Positions 27,833 through 36,554 of a DNA stretch of 64,000 nt are shown here, piece by piece. The stretch is from Microbacterium sp. Yaish 1 (GTDB lineage Bacteria; Actinomycetota; Actinomycetes; Actinomycetales; Microbacteriaceae): positions 434,001-498,000 of the forward strand of contig NZ_NPMR01000002.1 in NCBI RefSeq assembly GCF_002245215.1, given 5' to 3'. The notes below the pieces were generated by a model that worked only from the letters and a program-made list of their open reading frames with translations, searched no databases and was not told where the DNA came from. The position numbers and the translations under genes were made by a program. Within the stretch, counting starts at the first letter, position 1. Every line of letters begins with the position of its first letter.

Positions 27833-28276
27833 TCAGGACGCGGTCGGGTCCGACGGCCAGATGTACGGGAGGTCGTCGGGAACATCGCCGAAACGCGGCC
27901 GGTAGAACGCGGCATCCTTCCGAACCAGGTTCGAACGGTGAGACAGATGGAACGCCTCATCGCCCAGCCACGGCGGCACGTCGAGTTCGCTCTGGGGCAT
28001 CCCATCGACGTGAGGGGCGAACTCCAGCAGTTGCGGCCGGACGGTGTCAGCACGCCCGGCGCTGATCCACGCGTCGGTCATCGCGAGACCGTACGCCGTC
28101 AACGCGGGCAGGTATCCGCGCCACATCTTGGCGGCGGGGTGGTTGCGCCATCCGTATCCCGGCACGGTGTTGGCCCGCAGCAGCTGCAGCGTCTCGACGC
28201 GCTGCTTGCCGAGTCGCGCCGTGTCGAGCGCGGCCGCCGACTCGGCGAACGAGGGATAGGGCAGAAAAGTCTGCAC
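27833..28276 (-). CDS. MSMEG_6728-type conserved protein (pyrimidine-dimer glycosylase-like)
   Basis: 147 aa from GTG 28276 (reads MQTFLPYPSFAESAAALD). The pattern LGKQRVETLQLLRA, then YGWRNHPAAKMWRGY, is shared with the actinobacterial MSMEG_6728 group, which resembles pyrimidine-dimer DNA glycosylases of the T4 endonuclease V fold family by its small helical layout and conserved Arg/His residues. Repair activity is not proven. It starts 1 bp after the DUF2004-like gene and is probably cotranscribed with it. Confidence 0.7.
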   Translation of the reverse strand: MQTFLPYPSFAESAAALDTARLGKQRVETLQLLRANTVPGYGWRNHPAAKMWRGYLPALTAYGLAMTDAWISAGRADTVRPQLLEFAPHVDGMPQSELDVPPWLGDEAFHLSHRSNLVRKDAAFYRPRFGDVPDDLPYIWPSDPTAS

Positions 28277-28277
28277 G

Positions 28278-28778
28278 TCAGTCGGCGCTGGTGACCGACT
28301 GGATGCTGCCGTCGCTCGTGAGGTTGACCAGGAGCACCTCTTCGGTCGAGTCGGGGTCGAGCGCGTACTCCAGCACCGCGAACGGATCCGATCCGCCGTG
28401 CTCATCGGCCAGGATCGTCATGCTGATCAGCTGCAGCGACCGGATGACGTCCATGTGGACGTCGCCCGAGATGTCGACCAGGTACGACTCGATGTCCTCC
28501 CCGAGCTCCTCCTGCTGCTGGAGGATGAACTCGGTCACCTCGCTCGTGCGGTCGTTGAGCTCCGACACCATCGCGTTGCGGGCGGAGAGGTCGATCGATT
28601 CGATCGCCGAGATCATCGCGGCAGCGACGTCGAGCGCGGCGGCGGAGACGTCGTCCTGATCCGGGGCCGTGAGATCGACGGTGACCGTCTGGTCGCCGAT
28701 CTCGACGTGATCCGACCAGAAGATCGATCCGTCCGGACCCGACTCGAGGAGTCCGAAGTAGTCGTGCTCGATCGCCAT
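28278..28778 (-). CDS. DUF2004-like cytoplasmic protein
   Basis: A 166-aa acidic protein starting MAIEHDYFGLLESGP. This WSDHVEIGDQTVTVDL N-terminus is typical of DUF2004 proteins, which resemble immunity proteins in some annotations. There is no signal peptide, TM or catalytic motif. A longer in-frame reading overlaps ftsY and is rejected. Function unknown. Confidence 0.7.
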   Translation of the reverse strand: MAIEHDYFGLLESGPDGSIFWSDHVEIGDQTVTVDLTAPDQDDVSAAALDVAAAMISAIESIDLSARNAMVSELNDRTSEVTEFILQQQEELGEDIESYLVDISGDVHMDVIRSLQLISMTILADEHGGSDPFAVLEYALDPDSTEEVLLVNLTSDGSIQSVTSAD

Positions 28779-28833
28779 GTGTTTATGAAACCAGCCGTGA
28801 GGGTGCGGGGGAAGTGGAGATGCGGCGCGGCGC

Positions 28834-29706
28834 TCAGTCGACGAGAGCCGCTGCGAACACGTGCGGGGTGAAACCGGTGAGGTCGTTGATGCCCTCCCCC
28901 TGACCGAGCAGCTTGACCGGGATGCCGGTGCGTTCCTGGACGGCGAGCACGAAACCGCCACGCGCGGACCCGTCGAGCTTGGTGAGGACGAGACCCGTCA
29001 CACCCGCGTGCTCGAGGAACGCCTCGGCTTGCATCACGCCGTTCTGGCCGGTCGTCGCATCCAGCACCAGCAGCACCTCGCTGATGGGCGCCTGCTTCTC
29101 GATGACGCGCCGGATCTTGGTGAGCTCGTCCATCAGCCCGCCCTTGGTGTGAAGGCGGCCCGCCGTATCGACGAGCACGATCTCCGTGCCCGTCCGCTTG
29201 GCGTAGTCGATCGTCTGGAAGGCGACGGAGGCCGGGTCCTGCCCCTCCTGCTGCGGCCGGACGATCTGGGCCCCGCCGCGCTCGGCCCACGTCGCGAGCT
29301 GGTCGACGGCCGCAGCGCGGAACGTGTCGGCCGCACCGACGACGACCGACCGGCCGTATCGCTGCAGGAACTTCGCGAACTTCCCGATCGTCGTGGTCTT
29401 TCCCACGCCGTTCACGCCGACGACGAGGACGACGGCGGGACGCTCGGTCAGACGCAGGGTCGAGTCGAACGCCGCGAACCGCTCCTCGAGCGTCTCCTTC
29501 AGCATGCGCTGGAGATCACGCGGGTCGGTTGTGCGATACCGCTCGACCTTGCCGCGCAGGTCGTCGACGAGACGCTCCGTGATGTCGGGCCCGAAGTCGG
29601 CCGTCAGGAGCGCCGTCTCGAGGTCGTCCCATGTGTTCTCGTCGATGGTCGGCTTGACGAAGAGCCCGCGCAGCGCGCGCGAGAGCGACCAGGGATTGTC
29701 GGCCAT
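28834..29706 (-). CDS. ftsY: Signal recognition particle receptor FtsY
   Basis: 290 aa. It docks the SRP-ribosome complex at the membrane. NG domain with GVNGVGKTTTIGK, DTAGRLHTKGG and LTKLDGSARGGFVLAV. The acidic A domain of E. coli is missing; only about 85 residues precede the P-loop, with a short amphipathic N-terminus (MADNPWSLSRALRGLF) that could bind lipid. It is 4 bp downstream of smc. Confidence 0.96.
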   Translation of the reverse strand: MADNPWSLSRALRGLFVKPTIDENTWDDLETALLTADFGPDITERLVDDLRGKVERYRTTDPRDLQRMLKETLEERFAAFDSTLRLTERPAVVLVVGVNGVGKTTTIGKFAKFLQRYGRSVVVGAADTFRAAAVDQLATWAERGGAQIVRPQQEGQDPASVAFQTIDYAKRTGTEIVLVDTAGRLHTKGGLMDELTKIRRVIEKQAPISEVLLVLDATTGQNGVMQAEAFLEHAGVTGLVLTKLDGSARGGFVLAVQERTGIPVKLLGQGEGINDLTGFTPHVFAAALVD

Positions 29707-29710
29707 ACCC

Positions 29711-32700
29711 TCAGCCTACGGCGCCCGCGCGCTCTCGCACGCGCTGACCGACGACCGCGGACACCCCGTCCTGCCGCATCGAGACGCCGTAGAGGGCGTC
29801 GGCGATCTCCATCGTGCGCTTCTGGTGCGTGATCACGATGAGCTGGCTCGACTCGCGGAGCTGTTCGAACACGCCGAGCAGGCGTCCGAGGTTGGCGTCG
29901 TCGAGAGCTGCCTCGACCTCGTCCAGGATGTAGAACGGGCTCGGCCGAGCCTTGAAGATCGCCGTCAGGAGCGCGACGGCGGCCAATGAGCGCTCGCCGC
30001 CCGAGAGCAGCGACAACCTCTCGATCTTCTTGCCGACGGGGCGCACGGCGACCTCGATGCCGGTCGTGAGCGGATTGTCCGGGTCGGTGAGCGAGATGCT
30101 GCCCGTCCCGCCCGGGAACAGGATCGGAAAGACCTCGCCGAACGCGATCTTGGTGTCCTCGAAAGCGGCGAGGAAGATCGACTGCATCCGCTCGTCCAGC
30201 TCCCCGATGATCGTCAGCAGATCGGTCCGCGTCTGCGTCAGGTCCGCGAGCTGTTCGGTGAGGAATGCGTGGCGCTGCTCGAGCGCGGCGTACTCCTCGA
30301 GAGCGAGAGGATTGACCCGCCCGAGCTGCGTGAGTTTTCGCTCCGCCTCGGCGAGGCGACGCCGCTGCGAGGTCCGGTCGAAGGGCACCGGCTCGCCCGA
30401 GTCGTCGAGCACGGGCTGGTCGGGACCATATTCCGAAACGAGAATGTCCTCGTCGAACCCGAGTTCGGATGCCACGCGTTCGAGCAGGCTCGTCACGTGC
30501 AGCTTCTTCTCGTGCATCTGCATCTCGAGTCCGTGGACCGATTCGGTGAGAGCTGACAGCCGGCTGCGCGCCGATTGATCCTGGCGGCGCAGCTCTGCGA
30601 GCTCGCTCGTGATCTCGCTCCGCGCCTGCTCGGCGCGACCCAGCTCCACGCGGGCGGCCGCGACCGACCTGTCGATCGACTCGAGCAGCGGCGGCAGCTG
30701 TGCGGCGACGGCATCCGCGATCGCACGCTGCTGCCGCCGGATGACGGCGCGCCGGGCGGCTTCGGCGGCGGCGGCGCGTTCGCGCTCGCGCTGGCGTTCG
30801 AGCTGAACCACCCGCGCCTCGCCGGCTCGCACACGCTCCCGCAGGGTCTCGACGTCGAGACGGGCGCGCATCTCGCGTTCGCGAGCCTGTTCGAGGGCTT
30901 CGAGAAGCCCCTCGCGCGCCGATGCGTCGAGGATCGGCCGCGGCGCCGCAGCTGCTGCCGCGAGCGCTTCCTCGGCCTCGCGAGCCGCCGATTCGGCCTC
31001 GGTCGCGGCAGACACGGCGGGGGCGATACCCGATTCGAGCCGGTCGCACTCCGCGACGGCCGCCTCATATCGCACGGTGGCTCGGTTGAGCTTCTCCGCG
31101 TCGGCCGCGAGCGCCGCATCGTGCGCGCGAAGGGTCTCGAGCGCTGTCCTCGTCCGGGTGCGAGCCTCGGACCACGCGGCCTGCGCCTCGGCGAGCGACT
31201 CGCGCAGCGCGTCGGCGACCACGCTCATCTCGCTGAGCCGCTCGGCCGCCGCATCCCGCTCGGCCGCGAGCTCGAGGCGCGAGCGCCCTTCGCCGGAGCC
31301 GGCCCGCACCGTGCGCCATGAGACGAGCTCACCCTGCTTCGTCACGACCACGGCACGGTCGCGTTCGTCCGCGCTCCAGCCGTCGCGGATGCGCACGGCG
31401 GCGTCGAGGTCGTCCGCGATGACCACGTTCCCCAGTTGCCCGACGACACCGTCGGGGCCGCTGACGACGTCGGTCGCGCGGACGGCACCCCGTGGGGCGG
31501 GGACAGCCTCTCCCCGCGCAGCATCGGCGAGGACGATGTCGACGACGCCGAGGTCGTCCGCGGAGGCGGTGGCGGCCGCGCGCAGCGCTGCCGCCACATC
31601 GACCGCGAGCACGCCTTCAGCGAGCGCCCCCAGAGCCGCAGCCACGGGTGCCTCGTAGCCCGGCTCGACCTTCACGGCGTCGGCGACGAGAGAACGCAGC
31701 CCCTCGTCGCCGCGCGAGAGGAGGTCGGCAGCGGCGTTTCGAACCTCGAGTGCGCGGCCGAGGGCGGCCGTCTGCGCCGTGAGCGACTCGACCTCGCGCT
31801 CGGCCGCGTGCAGCCGCTCACGGATCCCCGACAGCGCGGTCTCGGCGTCCGTCGCATCGCGCTGAGCCCGCTCGTAGGCGGCGGTGTGCTCGGCGGAGCT
31901 GATCTCGGGAGCCGCGTCCGCCTGGACCTGCTCGAGAGCTGCCTCGGCCTCGGCGCGGCGCGCGCGAGCGGCATCGAGGCCCCGCTGCTGCCGCTCGACG
32001 GTCGCCCGGAGGGCCTCCAGCCGAGAGGCTGCGGCCTCGGCACGCCCCCGGAGCTTGGTCAGGCGCATGTCGTGCTCCGAGACGAGAGCGCTCTGCGCGG
32101 CGATGTCGGCGTCGAGCGCATCGAGTTCGGCGCGCGCCCGGATGACGTCGCGGGATGCCGCAGCAGCCGCATCCTGCGCATCGCCGACGCCCGACGCGAT
32201 GTCGTCGACCTCCTGCCGCGCCTCGTCGATGGCCGACTGCCCGACCGTGGCGACCTCGATGGAGAGCTGGCCGTCGTCTTCGAGGAGCGCCCGGCGCTGC
32301 GCTGCGAGCGTGTGCAACCCGCGCACCCGCTCCTGGACCTGTTCGAGCGCGAAAGCGGTGGCGCGTGCGCGATCGACGGCCTCGGACCGCTGCTCGGCCT
32401 CGAGCTCGTCGATACGCCGCTTCACACCGTCGAGCCGGTCCTGCAGCACGAGCCGCTCGGCGTGCCGCTCATGCTCGTCGCGGGCATGGTCGGCGAGTTG
32501 CGCACGCAGCGCGACGAGGTCGTCGGCGAACAGCCTCGCCTTCGCGTCGCGGACGACGGCGGCGATCGTCGCCGCTTCGCGTGCGATCTCGGCCTGCTTG
32601 CCGAGCGGCTTCAACTGCCGTCGCAGCTCGCCCGCCAGGTCGCTCAACCGCGTGAGGTTCGCCTCCATCGCCTCGAGCTTGCGAACCGTCTTCTCCTTGC

Positions 32701-33217
32701 GGCGCCGGTGCTTGAGGATGCCCGCCGCCTCCTCGATGAAACCGCGGCGGTCCTCCGCGCTCGCCTGCAGCACGGTGTCCAAGCGCCCCTGCCCGACGAT
32801 GACGTGCATCTCGCGGCCGAGACCGGAGTCGCTCAGCAGCTCCTGCACGTCCAGCAACCGGCATGTCTCACCGTTGATCGCGTACTCGCTCGACCCGTTC
32901 CGGAAAAGCGTGCGGCTGATCGTCACCTCGGAGTATTCGATCGGGAGCACGCCGTCGTGGTTGTCGATCGTCAGCTGCACCTCGGCACGACCGAGCGGCC
33001 CGCGTGTCGCGGTGCCCGCGAAGATGACGTCCTCCATCTTGCCGCCGCGGAGCGTCTTGGCGCCCTGTTCGCCCATGACCCAGGCGAGCGCGTCGACGAC
33101 GTTCGACTTGCCCGAGCCGTTCGGCCCGACGATGCAGGTGACACCCGGTTCGAGCACGAATGTCGTCTGTTGGGCGAACGACTTGAAGCCCTTGAGCGTG
33201 ACGCTCTTCAGGTGCAT
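29711..33217 (-). CDS. smc: Chromosome segregation protein SMC
   Basis: 1168 aa. It forms the core of bacterial condensin. The N-terminal head has Walker A GPNGSGKSN (31-39), a long coiled coil runs from about 170 to 500 and 670 to 1000, the hinge lies around 505-665 (with GYEAPVAAALGALAEGVL), and the C-terminal head carries the signature LSGGERSLAA and Walker B FYILDEVEAALDD. The start MHLKSVTLKGFKSF is standard, with GGGAGGG upstream. The gene is transcribed into ftsY. Confidence 0.97.
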   Translation of the reverse strand: MHLKSVTLKGFKSFAQQTTFVLEPGVTCIVGPNGSGKSNVVDALAWVMGEQGAKTLRGGKMEDVIFAGTATRGPLGRAEVQLTIDNHDGVLPIEYSEVTISRTLFRNGSSEYAINGETCRLLDVQELLSDSGLGREMHVIVGQGRLDTVLQASAEDRRGFIEEAAGILKHRRRKEKTVRKLEAMEANLTRLSDLAGELRRQLKPLGKQAEIAREAATIAAVVRDAKARLFADDLVALRAQLADHARDEHERHAERLVLQDRLDGVKRRIDELEAEQRSEAVDRARATAFALEQVQERVRGLHTLAAQRRALLEDDGQLSIEVATVGQSAIDEARQEVDDIASGVGDAQDAAAAASRDVIRARAELDALDADIAAQSALVSEHDMRLTKLRGRAEAAASRLEALRATVERQQRGLDAARARRAEAEAALEQVQADAAPEISSAEHTAAYERAQRDATDAETALSGIRERLHAAEREVESLTAQTAALGRALEVRNAAADLLSRGDEGLRSLVADAVKVEPGYEAPVAAALGALAEGVLAVDVAAALRAAATASADDLGVVDIVLADAARGEAVPAPRGAVRATDVVSGPDGVVGQLGNVVIADDLDAAVRIRDGWSADERDRAVVVTKQGELVSWRTVRAGSGEGRSRLELAAERDAAAERLSEMSVVADALRESLAEAQAAWSEARTRTRTALETLRAHDAALAADAEKLNRATVRYEAAVAECDRLESGIAPAVSAATEAESAAREAEEALAAAAAAPRPILDASAREGLLEALEQAREREMRARLDVETLRERVRAGEARVVQLERQRERERAAAAEAARRAVIRRQQRAIADAVAAQLPPLLESIDRSVAAARVELGRAEQARSEITSELAELRRQDQSARSRLSALTESVHGLEMQMHEKKLHVTSLLERVASELGFDEDILVSEYGPDQPVLDDSGEPVPFDRTSQRRRLAEAERKLTQLGRVNPLALEEYAALEQRHAFLTEQLADLTQTRTDLLTIIGELDERMQSIFLAAFEDTKIAFGEVFPILFPGGTGSISLTDPDNPLTTGIEVAVRPVGKKIERLSLLSGGERSLAAVALLTAIFKARPSPFYILDEVEAALDDANLGRLLGVFEQLRESSQLIVITHQKRTMEIADALYGVSMRQDGVSAVVGQRVRERAGAVG

Positions 33218-33277
33218 GTCGAACCCTCCCGGCGCTCGGTCAACGTCCACACGCTACCGGAGGATGACGGGCCGGAC

Positions 33278-33307
33278 TTGACGCCGCACCGGAGGGACCG
33301 CTAGCGT
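33278..33307 (+). promoter_or_regulatory. Sigma70-type promoter of the small-peptide/GNAT unit
   Basis: TTGACG (33278-33283), an 18-bp spacer and TAGCGT (33302-33307). It is correctly placed for a start near 33314, about 30 nt before the 37-aa ORF. It is one of the best promoter matches in the window. Confidence 0.65.
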
Positions 33308-33342
33308 CACTTCCCGCATCCCTGACGAAAGGAGGTTCCCCG

Positions 33343-33456
33343 ATGTTGATTTCTGTCACGGCGTTTAACGCTGTTGCTGTTCGTTCCGAGCACCGCGACC
33401 GTTTCTCGTGCGCTATCGGTGGAGCCGTCGTCGTCGATGCTCCGCTGAACGTCTGA
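33343..33456 (+). CDS. 37-aa small ORF / candidate leader peptide
   Basis: ATG 33343 to TGA 33456, preceded by an ideal AAAGGAGG Shine-Dalgarno 7 nt upstream and a good promoter. The peptide begins MLISVTAFNAVAVRSEHRD and ends VVVDAPLNV; it has one Cys and no signal peptide. Its first 15 codons use ATT, TCT, TTT, GCT, GTT and CGT, which are rare in this genome, while the second half returns to GC-ending codons. No family was recognised. It may be a regulatory uORF, a small functional peptide or a precursor peptide. Confidence 0.6.
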   Translation: MLISVTAFNAVAVRSEHRDRFSCAIGGAVVVDAPLNV

Positions 33457-33586
33457 GTCTGCGAGTCCCTCGCCCCGTTCCGCCTTTCCGCCCCGCGTGA
33501 TCGCCACGCGCCGGGCAGCAGCCCTGGCTGCACCCGCGACGCACATCGTCGCCATCGCACATCCGCCCTCTTCGAACGAGGACACC
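33457..33586 (+). other. Structured spacer with two hairpins
   Basis: 130 nt between the small ORF and the 83-aa gene. Two inverted repeats are seen: CGCGTG/CACGCG (33494-33499 with 33505-33510) and GCAGCC/GGCTGC (33518-33523 with 33526-33531), the latter extendable by CGGG/CCCG with bulges. No U-tract follows. The arrangement is compatible with attenuation by the upstream ORF. Confidence 0.45.
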
Positions 33587-33838
33587 ATGAACACCGTCGT
33601 ACAACGACGTCCCGAGGTCGCGCCTGCGCGGCCTGCCATTCCCGAGCAGACGGCCCTCGGCCGTCCGACCCTCGCCCAGCGCCTTGCGCTGCGGATCGCA
33701 CTGCGCCTCATCGTGTGGAGCGCGAACCGCGGCGCCAGCTCTGCGCCCGAGGTCGCGTACCGCCGCGAGCAGCTCGCCGCCCTCGAGTCGCGCGAGCGCC
33801 ACTGGGAGCGCGCGTACCTGCTCACTCCCTACCGTTGA
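33587..33838 (+). CDS. 83-aa hypothetical protein
   Basis: Starts MNTVVQRRPEVAPARP. A disordered Pro-rich N-terminus is followed by one helix-rich stretch (LAQRLALRIALRLIVWSAN) and a charged C-terminus rich in Glu/Arg (YRREQLAALESRERHWE) ending LLTPYR. The hydrophobic stretch is amphipathic, so membrane association is possible. A 30-codon-longer in-frame start exists but lacks a ribosome-binding site. It probably shares a transcript with the GNAT gene. Function unknown. Confidence 0.6.
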   Translation: MNTVVQRRPEVAPARPAIPEQTALGRPTLAQRLALRIALRLIVWSANRGASSAPEVAYRREQLAALESRERHWERAYLLTPYR

Positions 33839-33842
33839 TCCG

Positions 33843-33870
33843 CGTGGGGTCTCGGCGACGAGACCCCACG
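33843..33870 (+). other. Perfect 11-bp hairpin just before the GNAT gene
   Basis: CGTGGGGTCTC (33843-33853) pairs with 33860-33870 around GGCGAC. It starts 5 bp after the preceding stop and ends 16 bp before the GNAT ATG, with no U-tract. It could be a read-through attenuator or protect the downstream mRNA. Confidence 0.6.
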
Positions 33871-33886
33871 CCATCGAAAGAGAACC

Positions 33887-35014
33887 ATGAACGACATCAC
33901 CGCGCAGCTCGAGCTGCGCTCCCTCCACATCCCCGACAGCATCGATGCACCGGACGCCGTGGACTTCTGCGAGATGGTGCGCGTGCGCAATCTCGTGTAT
34001 CGCGAGATCACCGGCGGCGATGACGATGCCGCCCGCCCCGACGAGCTGCTCCCCCACTATCGCCCGAGCCCGGATGAGACGAGATTCAGCTGGCTCGTGC
34101 TCTGGGAGGGCAGAGTCGTCGGGCGCGTGGGTCTCGACATCCCCCACGAGGCCGGATCCGACACCGCGTACTGGCTCATCGAGCTGTTGCGCGAGGTCCA
34201 CGGGCGCGGAATCGGGTCCCGCGCGCACGCTCTCATCGAGCGCACGGCTCGGGAGCATGGACGTCACGTTCTGCAGACGTACGCGGAGCATCCCGATCAG
34301 CCGGGCGACCGGCTGGCCGCGCCCACGGGGTACGGTGACATCCCCCGCGACCTTGCCGCGCGCTTCCTGCTGCGTCACGGCTACACCCTCGAGCAGATCA
34401 ACCGGAAGAGCGTGCTGGATCTGCCCGGCTCCGCCGCCGTCATCGATGCGCACCTGGCGAGAGCCACAGTGGCGGCCGCCGGGTACCGCGTGGTGCGATG
34501 GACCGCGCCGACACCGCCGGCGTTCGTCGAAGGGTACGCGTGGCTGAAGTCCCGCATGTCGACCGATGCCCCCGCGGCAGGCCTCGAGGTGGACGAGGAA
34601 GAGTGGGATGCCGCACGCCTGGCCCGCCACGATGCGCGCTACGTCGAAGCGGACCAGACACTGCTCGTGACCGCGGCGCAGCACATCGAGACCGGCGAGC
34701 TCGCGGCCTTCAACGAACTCATGATCAGCTCCGACCGCACCGGCGCGACCCACCAGCACGACACGCTCGTGGCGTCGAGCCACCGGGGCCACCGGCTCGG
34801 CATGCTCGTGAAGTGTGCGGGGCTCGTCGCGTGGCGTGAGATCGCACCCGACTCACCCCGCGTCATCACGTACAACGCCGAGGAGAATCGCCCGATGCTC
34901 GACATCAACGAGGCCCTCGGGTTCCGGCCGCTCTCGTACGAGGGCGCGTGGAAGAGACGGCTCAGTGACGACGCCGCTGGCAGCGCGGGCAGTAGTGGGA
35001 TGACCGGTTCGTGA
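33887..35014 (+). CDS. Tandem-GNAT acetyltransferase
   Basis: A 375-aa cytoplasmic protein with two GNAT-like halves. The N-terminal half (about 20-190) has LVLWEGRVVGRVGLDIP and the acetyl-CoA pyrophosphate-binding segment EVHGRGIGSRAHALIE. The C-terminal half (about 200-360) has TLVASSHRGHRLGMLVK and the Asn/Glu-rich YNAEENRPMLDINEALGF, typical of double-GNAT mycothiol-synthase-like or GNAT toxin-like proteins. The substrate is unknown. Its last 53 bp overlap the 3' end of mutM on the other strand. Confidence 0.85.
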   Translation: MNDITAQLELRSLHIPDSIDAPDAVDFCEMVRVRNLVYREITGGDDDAARPDELLPHYRPSPDETRFSWLVLWEGRVVGRVGLDIPHEAGSDTAYWLIELLREVHGRGIGSRAHALIERTAREHGRHVLQTYAEHPDQPGDRLAAPTGYGDIPRDLAARFLLRHGYTLEQINRKSVLDLPGSAAVIDAHLARATVAAAGYRVVRWTAPTPPAFVEGYAWLKSRMSTDAPAAGLEVDEEEWDAARLARHDARYVEADQTLLVTAAQHIETGELAAFNELMISSDRTGATHQHDTLVASSHRGHRLGMLVKCAGLVAWREIAPDSPRVITYNAEENRPMLDINEALGFRPLSYEGAWKRRLSDDAAGSAGSSGMTGS

Positions 35015-35858
35015 ACGCGACCCGGACGATGGCCGAGCCGCACCGCGAGCACTCCGCTCCGGTGCGGCCATAGGCCTCGAGAGAGTGCGCGAAGTAGCCG
35101 GCCTGGCCGTTGACGTTGACGTACTGGGCGTCGAAGCTCGTGCCGCCTTCGGCGAGAGCCTTCGTCATCACCGCGACGACGGCCTGCAACAGGCGTTCAC
35201 GCGCGGGCCTCGAGAGGAGGGATGCCACGGTCTCCGGGTGGATGCGGGCCGCCCACAGCGCCTCATCGGCGTAGATGTTGCCGATTCCGCTGACCACGCC
35301 CTGATCGAGCAGAACGCGCTTGATGCCCGACGACCGCCGCGCCAGCTCCCGGTGAAAGCGGGCCGCATCGAAGGCCGGGTCGAGGGGGTCGCGGGCGATG
35401 TGCCGCACCTGACCCGGGATCAGCGCAGCATCCGTTCCGCGCCCGGCTGCGGCGCCGTCCGCTGTGGGCTCGAGGTCGTCGACGGCGAGAGAGCCGAAGG
35501 TCCGCTGGTCGACGAACAGGACGGAGAGCTCGCCGTGCTCCGGGTGCACGATGTCCCAGCGGATGCGTTCGTGACGCTCGGTCGGCGCACCGGGCTCGCG
35601 CAGCAGCATCTGCCCGCTCATTCCGAGGTGGGCGATGACCGCACGCTGGGTGCCCTCCACGGGGAACCAGAGGAACTTGCCGCGTCGCGCGGCGGCGGTC
35701 ACGGAGCGGCCGGTCAACTCCTGCTCAAACGACTCCGGCGTCCCGACGTGGCGCGTGAGCGCGCGCGCGTCGAGGACCGTGCAGGCCTCGATCCGCGCAC
35801 CGACGACGGCCGGCTCGAGACCGGCACGGACGACCTCGACTTCGGGCAGCTCAGGCAC
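34962..35858 (-). CDS. mutM: Formamidopyrimidine-DNA glycosylase
   Basis: 298 aa. It removes oxidised purines. The catalytic Pro-Glu terminus is MPELPEVEVVRAGL (Pro2 nucleophile, Glu3), Lys is in RRGKFLWF, the H2TH is at VVSGIGNIYADEALW, and the zinc finger is CSRCG...CPRCQ. The start is GTG 35858, which overlaps the rnc stop by 8 bp. The 3' end overlaps the convergent GNAT gene. Confidence 0.95.
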   Translation of the reverse strand: MPELPEVEVVRAGLEPAVVGARIEACTVLDARALTRHVGTPESFEQELTGRSVTAAARRGKFLWFPVEGTQRAVIAHLGMSGQMLLREPGAPTERHERIRWDIVHPEHGELSVLFVDQRTFGSLAVDDLEPTADGAAAGRGTDAALIPGQVRHIARDPLDPAFDAARFHRELARRSSGIKRVLLDQGVVSGIGNIYADEALWAARIHPETVASLLSRPARERLLQAVVAVMTKALAEGGTSFDAQYVNVNGQAGYFAHSLEAYGRTGAECSRCGSAIVRVAFTNRSSHYCPRCQRRRH

Positions 35859-36543
35859 GGGCCGACAGCACGTGCCACACAGCGAGGGCGGCGGCCATCT
35901 CGGCCTGCTTCTTGCTGCTTCCCACGCCCTCGCGTGACACGTCGCCGACGGTGACGGTCGCGGTGAAGACACGGTGGTGGTCCGGCCCCGAGGCCACGAT
36001 GCCGTACACGGGAGGTGCAACGCCCAGGTGCGCGGCGAGCTCTTGCAGCGAGGTCTTCGGGTCCATCGCCGCGCCGTACCGCGCGGGGTCGGCCAGAAGC
36101 GGCGCCACCAGGCGGAGGACCAGTTCCTGCGCACGGTCCGGGCCCGCCGAGAGGAACGCCGCACCGATCACGGCCTCCATGGCGTCGGCGAGGATCGAGT
36201 CCTTGTCGCGACCGCCGGTCTGGGTCTCGCCGCGGCCCAGCATGATGTGGTCGCCGAGCCCGATCGTCCGAGCGACCTCAGCGAGCGCGACCGTCGACAC
36301 GACGCTCGCACGACGCTTGGCGAGCGCACCCTCGTCGAGATCCGGATGCGTGCGGAAGAGGTGCACGGTGACGGCCTGACCGAGGATCGAGTCGCCGAGG
36401 AACTCGAGACGCTCGTTGTGAGGCGTCCCGCCGTTCTCGTATGCGTAGGACCGATGGGTCAGGGCGAGCGACAGAAGCTCGGGGTCGATATCGACCCCGA
36501 GCTTGTCGGTGAGCGCTGAGCGCTCGGTAATGTTCTCAGTCAC
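35851..36543 (-). CDS. rnc: Ribonuclease III
   Basis: 230 aa. It processes rRNA and double-stranded RNA. Catalytic domain with HNERLEFLGDSILG and DSILADAMEAVIGAAFL; dsRNA-binding domain with DPKTSLQELA and GSSKKQAEMAAA. It follows rpmF by 11 bp and precedes mutM. Confidence 0.96.
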   Translation of the reverse strand: MTENITERSALTDKLGVDIDPELLSLALTHRSYAYENGGTPHNERLEFLGDSILGQAVTVHLFRTHPDLDEGALAKRRASVVSTVALAEVARTIGLGDHIMLGRGETQTGGRDKDSILADAMEAVIGAAFLSAGPDRAQELVLRLVAPLLADPARYGAAMDPKTSLQELAAHLGVAPPVYGIVASGPDHHRVFTATVTVGDVSREGVGSSKKQAEMAAALAVWHVLSARA

Positions 36544-36554
36544 GCCGCTCGTCG

